Shown: positions 11,369 to 23,719 of the stretch, piece after piece
Layout of the letters: the number at the start of each line of letters is the position of its first letter
Numbering within the stretch: position 1 is the first letter of the stretch
NCBI RefSeq assembly: GCF_001625195.1
Contig: NC_054389.1
Span: 2,232,001 to 2,296,000, forward strand
DNA length: 64,000 nt
Direction: 5' to 3'
Source of the DNA: Drechmeria coniospora
Taxonomy: Eukaryota > Ascomycota > Sordariomycetes > Hypocreales > Ophiocordycipitaceae
The notes under the pieces: generated by a model
Databases searched by the model: none
Seen by the model: the letters and a program-made list of their open reading frames with translations, nothing else
What the model was told of the DNA's origin: nothing
Translations under genes and position numbers: made by a program

Positions 11369-14300
11369 ATGGCATCGAGCAATCTCGAAGCTGCCGAGGC
11401 ACAATGGCGGGAACAGTTCGCCGCCATGCGGGCAGCATTGGCCGACCTCAAGCTCCCCCAAGCTTCGAAAGAGCTCGACGACGACTGGGAAGATGACGAG
11501 TTTGAGGCCTGCTGCTCGGACGGCAGAGGGCAGGATGTCTGGGACTTCATATCCGACGACGAAGAAGCCGACTCCAGCAGCAGCGACGTTGCGTTGGAGG
11601 ATGCATCCGCCGCAGCTTCACATGCCGCCTACGGCGCCGAATGGTTTGCCGACATGTGCTCCGATGTCGCCGCCGCCGGCTTCCTCTCGCCAGGCGACCT
11701 CCAGATTCAGGTTCTGGAGGCGCTCGCTTCCGGCGGCCCCGAGGAGGAGCTGCAGGCCAGCCTCACCGACCTGATTGGATTCGACGGTCTCGATTTCATC
11801 ATCGAGCTGCTCGCCCACAGGGACCAAGTTGTCTCCGCCGTCTCCGCCAAGAACCGGGAACAAGTCACTGGCCGGAGGCTCTTGAGCAAGTCGGAGCGGG
11901 CAGAGGCTCTCCGACGCCAGGACCTGGAGCACAAGTCGGCCACGCTTGCGCCAAGCTACTCCAAGGAACCGCAGTACCCCCATGTCTACAAGGCATACCA
12001 TGCCGGCAACACGCTGAGCACGTCGGGGAAAAAGTACGGTCTTCCCATGGGCAGCGAACACCTGCAGTTTGAAAAGTACGAAGAGTATTCCATCCCGGCC
12101 GGCCGAAAGGGGACCGTCGGCCCCGGCGAGAAGCTCGTCGGCATCGCAGACCTCGACGGCCTCTGCCGAAATACCTTCAAGGGTTACAAAACTCTCAACA
12201 GGATGCAGAGTCTTGTATTCCCGGTTGCCTACAAGACCAAGGAGAACATGCTCATCTGTGCCCCGACCGGTGCGGTGAGTCGACGGACAGCCAGCTAGAG
12301 CTTCCTGCCCCTGCCACGGTCCTCTAACTTTCCAAACGTAGGGCAAAACCGATGCGGCCATGCTCACCATACTGCACTCGATTGGGCAGCATATTCACCC
12401 CAACCCGATGGACGACACGGAAGCGACCGAGTTCGCCGTCAACGCGGACGACTTCAAGATTGTCTACGTCGCCCCGATGAAGGCCCTCGCCGCCGAGGTA
12501 ACGGAAAAGCTGGGCAAACGGCTTGCCTGGCTTGGCATCAAGTGCCGCGAGTACACGGGAGACATGCAGCTGACAAAGGCGGAAATCGTTCAGACGCAAA
12601 TCATCGTCACGACGCCGGAGAAGTGGGATGTCGTGACCCGGAAGGGCACCGGCGACACGGAGCTCGTCCAAAAGGTCCGCCTCCTCATCATTGACGAAGT
12701 TCATATGCTTCACGACGAGCGAGGTGCCGTGCTCGAATCCCTCGTCGCTCGCACCGAGCGCCAGGTCGAGAGCACTCAGTCGTTGATCCGCATCGTCGGC
12801 CTCAGCGCCACCCTTCCCAACTACATCGATGTCGCCGACTTTCTCAAGGTCAACAGGTATGCCGGCCTGTTCTACTTTGACGCCTCCTTCCGACCCGTAC
12901 CCCTCGAGCAGCACTTTATCGGCGTCAAGGGAAAGGCCGGCTCGAAACAGTCGAGGGAAAACCTGGACAACGTCGCGTTCGAGAAGGTCAAGGGTGTTCT
13001 CGAGCAAGACCAGCAAGCCATGGTCTTTGTCCACTCCCGCAAGGACACCATGTCCTGTGCCACCATGCTTCACCAGAAGGCCATGGAGCACATGTGCGCC
13101 GACCTCTTCGACCCGAGCTATCATCCTCGGTACGAACAAGCGTCGCGAGACATGAAGTCGTCTCGCTCCAAGGATATACGTGAGCTGCTCTCCAAAGGCA
13201 TAGGTATCCACCACGCAGGCATGGCCAGGACCGATAGAAACCTCATGGAACGCCTGTTTGGCCAGGGCGTCCTCAAGGTTCTTTGCTGCACCGCCACCCT
13301 CGCCTGGGGTATCAACCTTCCCGCCGCCGCCGTCATCATCAAGGGGACCCAGGTGTACAGTGCCCAGGACGGCAAGTTTGTTGATCTCGGCATCCTCGAT
13401 GTCCTGCAGATCTTCGGTCGTGCCGGCCGTCCCCAGTTCGAGGACACGGGCGTGGGAATGATCTGCACCACCCAAGACAGGCTTCACCACTACCTCACGG
13501 CCGTCACCGAGCAGTTGCCCATCGAGTCGAGGTTCTCCTCCAAGCTGGTGGACAACCTCAACGCCGAGATTGCCCTGGGCACCGTCACGTCCATCCAGGA
13601 TGCCGTCCAGTGGATCGGCTACTCCTATCTGTTTGTTCGCATGCAGAAAAGCCCGACATCGTACGGGATTGATTGGTCGGAGATACGCGATGACCCGAGC
13701 CTGGTGCAGAGGCGACGGCAGTTGGCCATGCAGGCGGCCCGGACCTTGCAGCAGTGCCAGATGATCATCTTCAACGAGAGGACCGAGGAACTTCGCAGCA
13801 AGGACATAGGACGCATAGCCAGCCAGTACTACATCCTCCACACGAGCATCCAAGTCTTCAACGCCATGATGCAGCCTCAAGCGACCGAGGCCGATATCTT
13901 GAAAATGATCAGTATGAGCGGCGAGTTTGACAACATCCAGTCTCGGGATAACGAGGCCAACGAGTTGATCCATCTCAAGAACGACGTCGTTCCTTGCGAT
14001 GTCGCCGAAGGCATTGACACGCCTCAGGCGAAGACCAACATCCTGCTGCAGTCCTACATTTCTCGCCAGCAGCCGCAGGATTTCGCCCTGTCGAACGACA
14101 TGAACTACGTCGCCCAGCAGTCGAGTCGCATTTGCCGCGCGCTTTTCATGCTTGCCCTGAACCGCAAATGGGGCCATCAGTGCCTCGTCCTCCTCACCCT
14201 CTCCAAGTCGATCGAGAAAAGGATCTGGCCGTTCCAGCACCCCCTGCATCAGTTCGATCTCCCGAAGCCCGTCCTCAACCAGCTCGATGCCAAGGAGCAC

Positions 14301-17300
14301 CTGACGATCGAGGCCATGAAGGAGATGGAGCCCGCCGAGATTGGCGCCCTCGTCCACAATCACAGCGCTGGCAAGAATATTGCGAGGATCTTGAACCACT
14401 TCCCGACCGTCCAGGTCGAGGCCGAAATCGCGCCGCTGAACCGAGACGTCTTGCGTGTCAAGCTCCATATCCTGCCGGACTTTGCGTGGAAAGACGCCTT
14501 CCATGGGACGTCCGAGTCGTTCTACATCTGGGTCGAAAACTCGGACACGTCCGAGATCTATCATCACGAGTACTTTATTCTCAACAGGAGAAAACTCCAC
14601 GACGACCACGAGCTCAACTTCACCATACCACTAGCCGACCCCCTGCCGACGCAGATCTACGTCCGAGCCGTATCGGACAGATGGCTCGGCGCCGAGACCG
14701 TCACGCCCGTCTCCTTTCAGCATCTCATTCGCCCCGACACGGAGAGCGTCTACACGGAGCTGCTGAACCTGCAGCCGCTGCCCGTGACGGTACTCCAGAA
14801 CCCTGGTCTCGAGGAGATTTACAGCCAGCGATTCCGCTTCTTCAACCCTATGCAGACGCAGATCTTCCACACGCTGTACCATACGTCCGCCAATGTCTTG
14901 TTGGGATCGCCGACGGGGAGCGGAAAGACGGTGGCGGCCGAGCTGGCCATGTGGTGGGCTTTCCGGGAGCGGCCAAAGTCCAAAGTCGTGTACATTGCAC
15001 CCATGAAGGCCCTCGTTCGCGAGCGCGTCAAGGATTGGGGGGCCCGGCTGGCGCGCCCGCTGGGTCTGAAACTTGTCGAACTTACCGGTGACAACACCCC
15101 GGACACGAGGACGATCCAGGGTGCCGACATTATCGTCACCACGCCTGAGAAGTGGGACGGCATCTCGCGTTCATGGCAGACTAGAGGCTACGTTCGACAG
15201 GTTAGCCTCGTGATCATCGACGAGATTCACCTCCTGGCCGGTGACCGCGGTCCCATTCTCGAAATCATTGTTTCCCGCATGAACTACATCGCTTCCACGA
15301 CCGAAAACGCAGTCCGGCTGCTCGGAATGTCGACGGCCTGCGCCAACGCCAGCGATCTTGGAAACTGGCTCGGCGTCAAGGAGGGTCTCTTCAACTTCAA
15401 GCATTCGGTCCGGCCCGTGCCCTTGGAGCTGTACATCGACGGGTTCCCCGACATAAGGGGCTTTTGCCCGCTCATGCAATCCATGAACCGACCGACATTT
15501 CTCGCCATCAAGAACCACAGTCCGGACAAGCCGGTGATTGTCTTCGTCGCTTCGCGACGGCAGACACGCCTCACGGCCAAGGACCTCATCAACTTCTGCG
15601 GCATGGAGGACAACCCGCGGCGCTTTCTCCGGATGGACGAAGAGGACCTCCAGCTCAACTTGTCGAGGGTGAAGGATGATGCGCTCAAGGAGGCCATCAA
15701 CTTCGGAATCGGTCTCCACCACGCCGGCCTCGTCGAGTCCGACCGGCAGCTCGCCGAGGAGTTGTTCCTGCACAACAAGATCCAGGTCCTCGTGGCAACC
15801 AGCACCCTGGCGTGGGGAGTCAACTTGCCGGCTCACCTGGTCGTCGTCAAGGGTACGCAGTTCTACGATGCCAAGGTGGAAGGCTACAAGGACATGGACT
15901 TGACCGACGTGCTGCAAATGCTCGGCAGGGCGGGTCGTCCGCAGTTTGACAACTCAGGCGTCGCTCGCATTTTCACCAAGGACTCCAAGAAGGACTTTTA
16001 CAAGCACTTTCTTCACACTGGTTTCCCCGTTGAGTCCTCTCTCCACACCGTTCTTGACAACCACTTGGGGGCCGAAATCTCGGCCGAGACGATCCTCAGC
16101 AAGCAGGATGCCTTGGACTACCTGACGTGGACCTTTTTCTTCCGACGCCTCCACAAGAACCCGTCGTACTACGGCCTCGAACTGTCGGCCGAGGAGCACA
16201 GCACCATGGCCGCGCAGCAACTGGCCAACGAGTACATGGTCGAGATGGTCAGCAAGTCGCTCGACGAGCTCGCCGCGTCAAAGTGCGTCGAGTTGTTCCC
16301 CAACGGCGATGTCGATCCGACGCCGCTCGGCAAGATCATGAGCTACTACTACCTATCTCACCTGACCATCCGTCACCTCGTGCGCCACGCCAAGGCGCAA
16401 GCATCCTTCCTCGATGTCCTCTCCTGGATGTGCCGAGCGACGGAGTACGACGAGCTCCCGGTCCGCCACAACGAGGACCTCGTCAACGACACGCTGTCGT
16501 CCAACCTGCCCTTCCCCGGCCACGCGTTCGGTCTCCCGATGTGGGATCCCCACGTCAAGGCCTTCCTGCTTCTCCAGGCGCACATGTCGCGCATCGACCT
16601 CCCCATCACGGACTACGTCGGCGACCAGACCAGCGTTCTCGATCAGGCCATTCGAATCATCCAGGCCGGCATCGACGTCCTCGCCGAGCTGGGTCACCTA
16701 TCGAGCTGCCTCCAGATGATGAAGCTCATGCAGTGCATCAAATGCGCGCGCTGGCCGACGGATCCTCCTGTCTCGATCCTTCCCGGACTCGGGCAGGCAG
16801 CGCCGGCAAAGGACGATGACCCTACGCTCGCCAGCATTAGCACCTTGACGGCGCAGCAGGTAAACCAGCTCGCAAGGCGACTCGACGTGCCCTCAAGCCA
16901 GCAGTCCCGGTTCGCGCGCGCCGTCTCCTTCCTGCCCAACGTCTCCGTATCTGTCGGAGACACGACGGTCACGTCAGTAACCGTGAAGCTCGAGCGCCGC
17001 AATCCGCTCGTCGACCGGGACGCTCGCATCTTCGCGCCCCGGTTCCCCAAGCCCCAAACTGAGGGCTGGTTCGTCGTCATCGCCGACGCGGCGCGCGACG
17101 AGGTCGTTGCTGTCAAGCGGGTTGGCTGGTCGCTGGCCGGTGGCAAGGGCGGCGGTCGGGCTGTCCCGCTGTCGGCCAGGACGACCATCAAGCTGCCCGA
17201 GCCGACCCCGGGACAGGGACGGAAGCTGGACGTCGTGGTCGTCAGCGACGCCTACGTGGGGCTGGAGTACCGCGTTATGGGTGTAGATCTACCCTCGCCA

Positions 17301-17351
17301 CCCGCCGTGATGGACGACGTGAGCGCCAAGATGACACACAGGGCGAGCTGA
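11369..17351 (+). CDS. SLH1: SLH1/ASCC3-type tandem Ski2-like RNA helicase
   Basis: Large helicase related to yeast Slh1 and human ASCC3, the motor of the ribosome-quality-control trigger complex that splits collided ribosomes. Two exons, 11369-12274 and 12342-17351, encode 1971 residues, close to the family size. N-terminal accessory region to about residue 280. Cassette 1: Walker A APTGAGKT (298-305), DEVH at about 420, GLSATLPN, and HHAGMARTDR, followed by a Sec63-like region. Cassette 2: SPTGSGKT (Lys about 1164), DEIH at about 1262, STACANASDLGNWLG in place of the usual SAT motif, HHAGLVESDR and LGRAGRPQF, then a second Sec63 region. Both nucleotide sites look intact. The single intron falls inside the first Walker A motif. 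Brr2 is the main alternative; the length and N-terminus (MASSNLEAAEAQWREQF) favour Slh1. Confidence 0.93.
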
Positions 17352-17925
17352 AGGGAGCATCATGCCCATGTTGTACAAGCATCCACTGTTGCGGGAACCC
17401 GACCGGCAAAGTGAAGAAACACCATGTGACGAGACAGAGATGTCGGAAATATATATAGAGATAGATATATATAGATGAATGTATGCATGCATGCATGCAT
17501 GTGCATATGCGTACGTATATGTGTATCTATGTTATGCGTGTAGTGTATCAATCTGCAAAAGGCTCAATGGCAGAAAACATCATCGACGCAGAGTTGCCAA
17601 CGGGCAACCCACAGCTAGATCAAACCAAATCAAGCCACCGGCAGCAAGCACAGAGTTCCAGAATCGAGATGCATGCTGCAACGACGTGGCTGTGAGAAAG
17701 CGTTGCCACCAGCGAAAGAACCACAAGGGTACCGGATAGACAAATAAGGAGGGGAGAAATAATCGCAATGCAAGACCAAGACGGTCCACCTGGGGTATAT
17801 CGTGGCAGGCCGTGCCAGGCTGCCAATGAGGGGATAATTCGCTTCCATGATGCATCCAACCACATATTCCATGCTATTTCGTGCGTTCGTGCCAAGATGG
17901 GTATGCCATCCAGTTGACCATCCAG
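17352..17925. other. Convergent spacer with TA- and TGCA-rich microsatellite
   Basis: 3' regions of SLH1 (+) and the Rab gene (-). At about 17448-17505 there is an ATATATAGAGATAGATATATA tract followed by an ATGCATGCATGCATGCATG alternating run. No credible gene. Confidence 0.5.
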
Positions 17926-18907
17926 TTAGCAGCACCTCCGCTGCTCCTTGTCTGCGTAGTCAGGATGGGTCTGGCCGTGGGTTACGCCGCCAGGTTGGTC
18001 CACGGCGACGGCGTGGGAGAAGGAGGGGGAGAACAGCCAGCTCCTCCTGTCGCGACCGATGCGGAAGCTGCCTCGGCTGTTTGCGCCGTCAAAGTATGCG
18101 CCATCCATGCCGTTCTCGTAGCCGGGCGTGCCCGGGGTGGCCATGGCGGTGAGCAGGGCCTGCTGCATCTTGCGGTTCTGCTCGACAAGCTTGCGGGCGA
18201 CGACGCGGAAGACCTCCTCGACACCGTCGCCGTTCTCGGCGCTGATCTCGTGGCAAGCGTCCCATCCAACCTCCTGGGCCCAAAAGCCGGAGCTGCGCTT
18301 CGAAGGCGGACTGCGGGGCTCGACGACGATGGGAATGGCCGAGGGGGGGTTGAAGGGCGTGGCTGTGGGCGGTGGCGTGCTCCCGAGTCCTGGTGTGAGG
18401 TTCTCGGCAACGTAGGCGATGCAGCGCTCGAAAGGGACCTGTCGTTTCGAGGGGTCACGGGCGACGATGTCGGCTTTGGTGCCGACGACGTGCAGCACGA
18501 CATCGTCAGGGAGGTTTCGGCGCAGCTCGGTGAGCCAAACGCCCATGGCCTCGAAGGAACGGGCGTCGGTTATGCTGTAGCAGAGGATGCAGGCATTCGC
18601 ACCGCGGTAGTACAAGCGTGATATGGAACGGAAACGCTCCTGGCCAGCTGGGGGCGTCGTCAGTCGGGCGGCGCACCGAGAGAAGGAGGGCGAGAGACTA
18701 ACCGGTGTCCCAGATTTGCAGACGAACGACAGTGTCGGAGTCGTCGTCAACGACGCGCTTGGTCATGAAGCTGGCGCCGACGGTGGATTCTATCTGCGAG
18801 GGGACGAAGGCGCCTTTGCAGTAGCGCGTGACGAGGGACGTCTTGCCAACGCCCTGGGCGCCGAGGACGACAATCTTGGCCTCGAGCGAGGACATGTCCG
18901 GCGGCAT
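17926..18907 (-). CDS. Rab-family small GTPase with extended C-terminal half
   Basis: Membrane-traffic GTPase. Exons 18907-18703 and 18647-17926 give 308 residues, about 100 more than a typical Rab. Visible motifs: P-loop GAQGVGKTS near residue 16, switch I threonine in STVGASF, switch II WDTAGQERFRSISRLYYRG (the intron splits the Ala codon), guanine-specificity GTKAD in place of NKxD, and EISAENG as the SAK-like loop. A Pro-rich insertion of about 40 residues (GLGSTPPPTATPFNPPSA and following) lies between the last two G motifs. The protein ends QRRCC, a double-cysteine geranylgeranylation site. The set resembles a filamentous-fungal Rab of unclear orthology, so no symbol is given. Translation may instead begin at the second ATG (18895, MSSLEAK). 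Confidence 0.9.
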
Positions 18908-21900
18908 CGAGAGGGCGTCGGGCGACTGATGGGAAAGGTGTCAAGGTTGCGGCACGGACGGGTATCGACGACGAGGTTCGATCGATCAAGGGACGACGAC
19001 GAGGCGTGGCGAGGCGAGACGAGGTTGCGACGAGGCTACCGCGCGTTTCGGTTCGGGAGGCGCGTCAGCAGGGAGTTGACGAGGCTGCGGTCGACAGTGG
19101 CTGCAGGTGCATTTTCATGGCCGCCCCCTCATCTGTGTCGTCGTTTTTTTTGAAGGGCTCGGGGGGCGGTGTGGGCTCGCGACGGCGGCTCGAGGAAATC
19201 GGCTCGAGAGATTTTCAGTTACGGAGCCATGAGCGAGACGAGTTTCGGCACGAGGTGGCTGGCTGCCTCGTCGGACGAGGACGAGTGAGGGAGCGCGTGG
19301 ACGGCGGCGGAGGGTGGCGAGCCAAGGAGACGAAGGAATTTGCGAGTATTGGTGGTACGTTTGGATGTAAGTAGGTGTATGCGGGAAGCCGGTTGCCTGC
19401 ACGAGAGGAGGGAGAGAGTCAGGGAGGGAGGCAGGGGAGAGCAGGGGAGACGGAGCAGGGGCGGACGGAGCAGGGGAGGGGAGTGAGGAGGAGACGGCGG
19501 CGGCGGCGGACGAGCGAGTGGACATGAAGCGGACGGGACGACGACGGCCGTTTTGACGAAGGTTGTGCAGCCGGGCAACGGCAACGACAACGGCAACCAG
19601 GTGTGTGGGGGGGGGGGGGGAGGGAGGCCTTGGTCGCCGGCTAGCAGGACAATGCAAGGTGCGAGGCGTTGAGAGAGTTGGAGTTGGAGGGGAGGGGCCT
19701 GGAGGCTGGGGGAAGGCTAGTGTCGGTACGGTAGGAAGATGGCACCCGGGTGGTTGGACCTGGGGGTTCACGTGGTTGGCGCACCTGCCGCGGCCGCAGC
19801 GTGCTGCACTTGCCTTTCGGAGACTGGAACAGGCCAGGCAATAACGGCGTGGACGGCACCTGCTCTGAAATGGCTCGTGTCCGGAGGCGCCGACGTCATA
19901 GATAAGATGAGAAGCGATCGTGCTTTCCATATCTGCATGTCCGCTTTTCCGGCCCAACCGCCGCAGGGTGGCTGATGAACCATACGAGGGCAACTAAGTA
20001 TGTACAGCTATACTTGCATGTATACTCTGTGTGCAAATATTATTATATTATACAAGTGCCGCATGCACTTTTCGGCATATGGCCAGTAGCAATGAATACA
20101 TGCTGGAAGCAAGTACGCAATACAACTGGTACATGTACTTACTGTACCTACTGTACAGTACAGTAGTTGTAAACGTGCAGCACATGTACTTACACTTACA
20201 AGTGCTCAAGTACAAGTAGTTGTAAGTAAGTACTTAAATACGGAGAACTCCGTACACACAAAGTAAACAATACGTAAACCTACATGTAAGTACGGAGTAC
20301 ACGTATATACATTGTACGTGCCTGTACTTACTCCCATCTTGGTCTTTCTCGTGCAATTTGGTTGGTCCAGCGACAGCAAGCCTATCTTCCGTGCACCACC
20401 ATCGCACGGGCGCACGACATGCCACACCAGCGGCCATTGCAGATACGAGTACTCCGTACTTTACTCATGTTGCTTAGCATACAGATACTGTATACACGAG
20501 CGACGACGTACAGTACCCAGAGGGACAAGCCGATTGAAAGCCAAGGTCGCGCGTTGTGTACAGTAAGTACATGTAATTGCCTCTGCCTCCACTTGGACGC
20601 GATGGAAGGCGGGGCAGTTGGTTGGTGTTTGTTTGGACTCTTGACTCGTGTCGAGCCAGTATGGGTAGAATTCCGGCATAGTAAGTACTTGCGTACTTGG
20701 ATAGTACGGAGTACTTAAATGCACGTACGGATAGGCTTACTGTATTCCTACTTATGGTACTTGTACTAATACTCCGTGCTACCTGGGATGCGAGTTGGCT
20801 GCAAGTACATACGGAGTACACCTGCACTAATAATGTCATGTGCAGCACGTACTTGCACGTAATCCAGTAAGTCAGTAAGTATTAGGTAGATACATATTTG
20901 TGAGCTTGACTGCACCTGTGTGCATGCACAAGTTCTTACTGCGGGGGTAGGGGTAGGTGTACTTACTTGTACAGTAGATGCACAACCGTGCAACTCGTTG
21001 AAGCTGTCCGTGATGGCCTATGCTTGCCAGTACATGTACTCCGTACAGTACTCGTACATGCACATGGACCCAAGTACTTACTTGTGTACTGTACTCCGTA
21101 CATGTAATGTAACTGTACTTGTACGTACGAATGGCGTAAGTACATTATACACACTCGACGGGGCACATCACCGATTACAAGCCTTGTTTGCCTGCATGGA
21201 GTGTCGTGATCAATACTGAATTAATTGATTGTGACTTGGAATTCGCTCGGTTCGTCGACTCTGACCTTTTCAGTCTCATTCATATGGGTCGATACACTGC
21301 TCTCAGCAGCCGTGGGAACATTTAGTCCATGATGGACCAAGGCACGTGCACATCAACTTCGGGCAGCATCTTCGCCACCGCTCAGTGTACTGCCGGTACA
21401 AGTGAGCTGGCGTCCAATAGAACGTACCTACCTACCCGCGATGCACGTACATGAGGGTGGTAATGAGGTCTCTGCCTTTCGTTGCCTGACGATGACAGCG
21501 TGTGCCGGAGAGTCACGTGGCTTCCCTCGCCGACCATGTGTGACGCAAACGGCGATGGTAGTGGCCTCAACCTCGTTCGAATGCCAAACGTCTGCCTCGC
21601 TGCCGACACAAGACAGGCAGCGCCTTGCCTCGAAATATGAACGACGTGATTCAGATGGTTCGTCCAAACCGGAAGAATACAACAGAGAATATCGTGGCTT
21701 CGCCGTCGTCAACCGGCCGACAAGCCGGCCCTCGTGCACCGATTTACTCGTTCGACTTTGCTGGTAGGTACGGATAGGTAACACGTTGGGCATGCCGCCG
21801 CACGTGAGGGAGCGACAAGCAAAGCATAAAAGAGAGCACGAAAGGCAGCTTCTTTTCTTTCTCGTGCCGCCGCCACCCTGTGCGATACACGCCTTCCCCG

Positions 21901-21953
21901 CTGTGATACCACCCCCAGCCCCCGTTCCTCCGACTCCAAACAACGACATCGCC
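18908..21953. repeat. 3-kb spacer: GC-rich leader zone then GTAC island
   Basis: 18908-19980 is GC-rich with GGGGAGCAGGGGAG-type purine runs and a G14 run at 19607-19620. The 292-residue minus frame across it is low-complexity and not convincing; it may be a leader of the Rab transcript. From about 19990 to 21170 the sequence is a dense GTAC island (for example ACTCCGTAC near 20250, 20450 and 21040). 21230-21800 looks like ordinary spacer and the promoter of the next small ORF. Confidence 0.55.
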
Positions 21954-22181
21954 ATGTGTGAACAACGCTGCCATCACTATCAGGCGTGCGACCATCTATT
22001 TGCCTACGACTATGCCTGGTGCGAAGCTGCCCTGCGCGGCTGCCCCCAGACGCTCTGCGTCCCTCCGAGTGGAGTTCTCCGCGACCTCCCTCGTGCCCTC
22101 GACGTGCAGGACCAAAACCTGCCAGGCCTCTGTCCGCCCTGCACAGGAGCATCGCCGCCGAGCTCGCAAGATTCGCAGTAG
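21954..22181 (+). CDS. Possible small cysteine-rich protein
   Basis: 75-residue frame beginning MCEQRCHHYQACDHLFAYDY, preceded by a pyrimidine-rich leader. Cysteines fall in a CxxxC...C...C...C pattern with two histidines, then LRGCPQTLCVPP and a closing LPGLCPPC. The spacing suggests a small zinc-binding fold, and short intracellular fungal proteins of this look are common, but I cannot name the family. No signal peptide, so it is not a typical secreted effector. The frame is open upstream to 21786 with another ATG. Confidence 0.45.
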   Translation: MCEQRCHHYQACDHLFAYDYAWCEAALRGCPQTLCVPPSGVLRDLPRALDVQDQNLPGLCPPCTGASPPSSQDSQ

Positions 22182-23719
22182 GCCATCCGTCTTCCCTCAC
22201 GAGAACGCTGGAACCAGCCCGAGATGCGCAGCACGTCCGCCCAGCCGATGATTCCGAGGGTCTGACCATGCGGCAAGCAACGGCGTGTTCAAAGGTCGAA
22301 CCACTGCGCGCCGCTGGTGCGGGACGAGTCTCTTCTCTCTCCTCGCCAATCTACCTGGTGACCGATGGTCGGACTGTCTGGTTCGCCGTCATCGGCGGCC
22401 GTTGCGAGCTCTCCTTTCCCCACGGGAATCGTTGCTTCTCGGCGGCCGAGTGCAGTATTATCACGTTCCACAGCGACGCCGCAGGCTGCCACGGAAGTGT
22501 CGCGTCCCGTCCCGCGCATCGGCCTCGATGGACTCGACCGCGTTCTTATTCAACACACCCGGTTTTTGTACGAGGAATGAAATTCGTGGCAACCGGATAT
22601 GCTTGGAGGGAGAGAGCGGCATGGCTCGGGTGCGCTGCACCATGCACATGCACCTGCATAGTGCGTCGAGGCGGGCTTGCTCAATCAAGGACCAAGATCA
22701 AATACGGATACGAGTGGTCATGTATGATCCCTAGGCATGCTTCCATCACCATCGAACCTGCGTCTTCACCCGTTCACACCGCTGCCGAGCCTGGTCTACC
22801 CCTCTGTGTTGCTCTCGTTCCCTTCACCGTCAAAATAAAGCAGTCCCTAGCAGATCCATGCTTACCAACGAGCCGGGCCATCGTCCATGTGCGAGCCGTG
22901 AGGTGGCCCTTTCATTTTCGGATCGGACAGGGATTGATTACCGTGACCGCCTGTTGGCACAAGGGTCCAAGCTTCCAGCTTCCAGCCTCCATTCCCCAAG
23001 TAGTGTATTGTGCCACCGTCCATGGCCGCTCCATTAACCTTGTCGCACAATGCAATGCATACATGTACATGTACGTTGGCCATCACGAGGCCTTTCGGAA
23101 CCAGCCTATCCGTTTTGTCGTCGATCACGCTCCATCGGCCAATAGAAGGCAAACGGTGGGAACAGGACAGCCTACCTTTGCCTACCTTTGCCGGTGAAGG
23201 AGGGCCATGTTAGATGTGACGATTCGGCTGCCGCTTAGGGGGCGCACCCGTCGGCGTGGTGAGAAAGGCCAGAGTGGGCGATAGGTTTTCTCTGTTGAAC
23301 AAGACGAACGGATGGCGACATCGACCACGAGTTGCACTGTCGCTGCTCGGGGCCACCCAAAAGCAACCGGATTGCGTTGACTCGCGAAGTACATTCATGA
23401 GATATACAAGAAAAAAAAGGAATCCGTAATCCGTCATCTCAAGGTGCCAAAGTCGCAAGCAGGAGGTATTGTAAGGCACGAAAAGGTCAAGTACAGATAC
23501 GATGCACAGAGCCTGGGCAACGACAAAAACAGTGTGAGCGAAGCCAGCACGGCGGAGCTTGCATGATAGGAATCACAGACAATGACAAAACGAAAACGAG
23601 AAATTCCAAGAATTCAGAACGTTGAAGCCAAATGAGACGTTGCTCGTATCGCAACCCTTGAGCATCGAATCAACCGTGCTCCATCCTTGGTGTCCATGGA
23701 GACGTACCAAGTGTCGGAA
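22182..23719. other. Spacer without a supported gene
   Basis: A long plus-strand open frame crosses 21986-23197, but its composition is erratic and it overlaps the small Cys-rich ORF in another frame. A 10-bp tandem CTACCTTTGC pair lies near 23171-23190. GTAC words are sparse. Nothing is assignable. Confidence 0.35.

Noticed and set aside
12324..14609. 761-residue minus-strand open frame
   Set aside because: It is the antisense shadow of SLH1 cassette 1, caused by strong third-position GC; its composition (Leu/Val/Asp/Gly strings) has no motifs.
19115..19993. 292-residue Pro/Ser-rich minus-strand frame upstream of the Rab gene
   Set aside because: Low complexity driven by purine/pyrimidine runs and a G14 run; more likely leader or promoter.
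21986..23197. 403-residue plus-strand frame
   Set aside because: Overlaps the Cys-rich ORF in another frame, has erratic composition and no recognisable segment.
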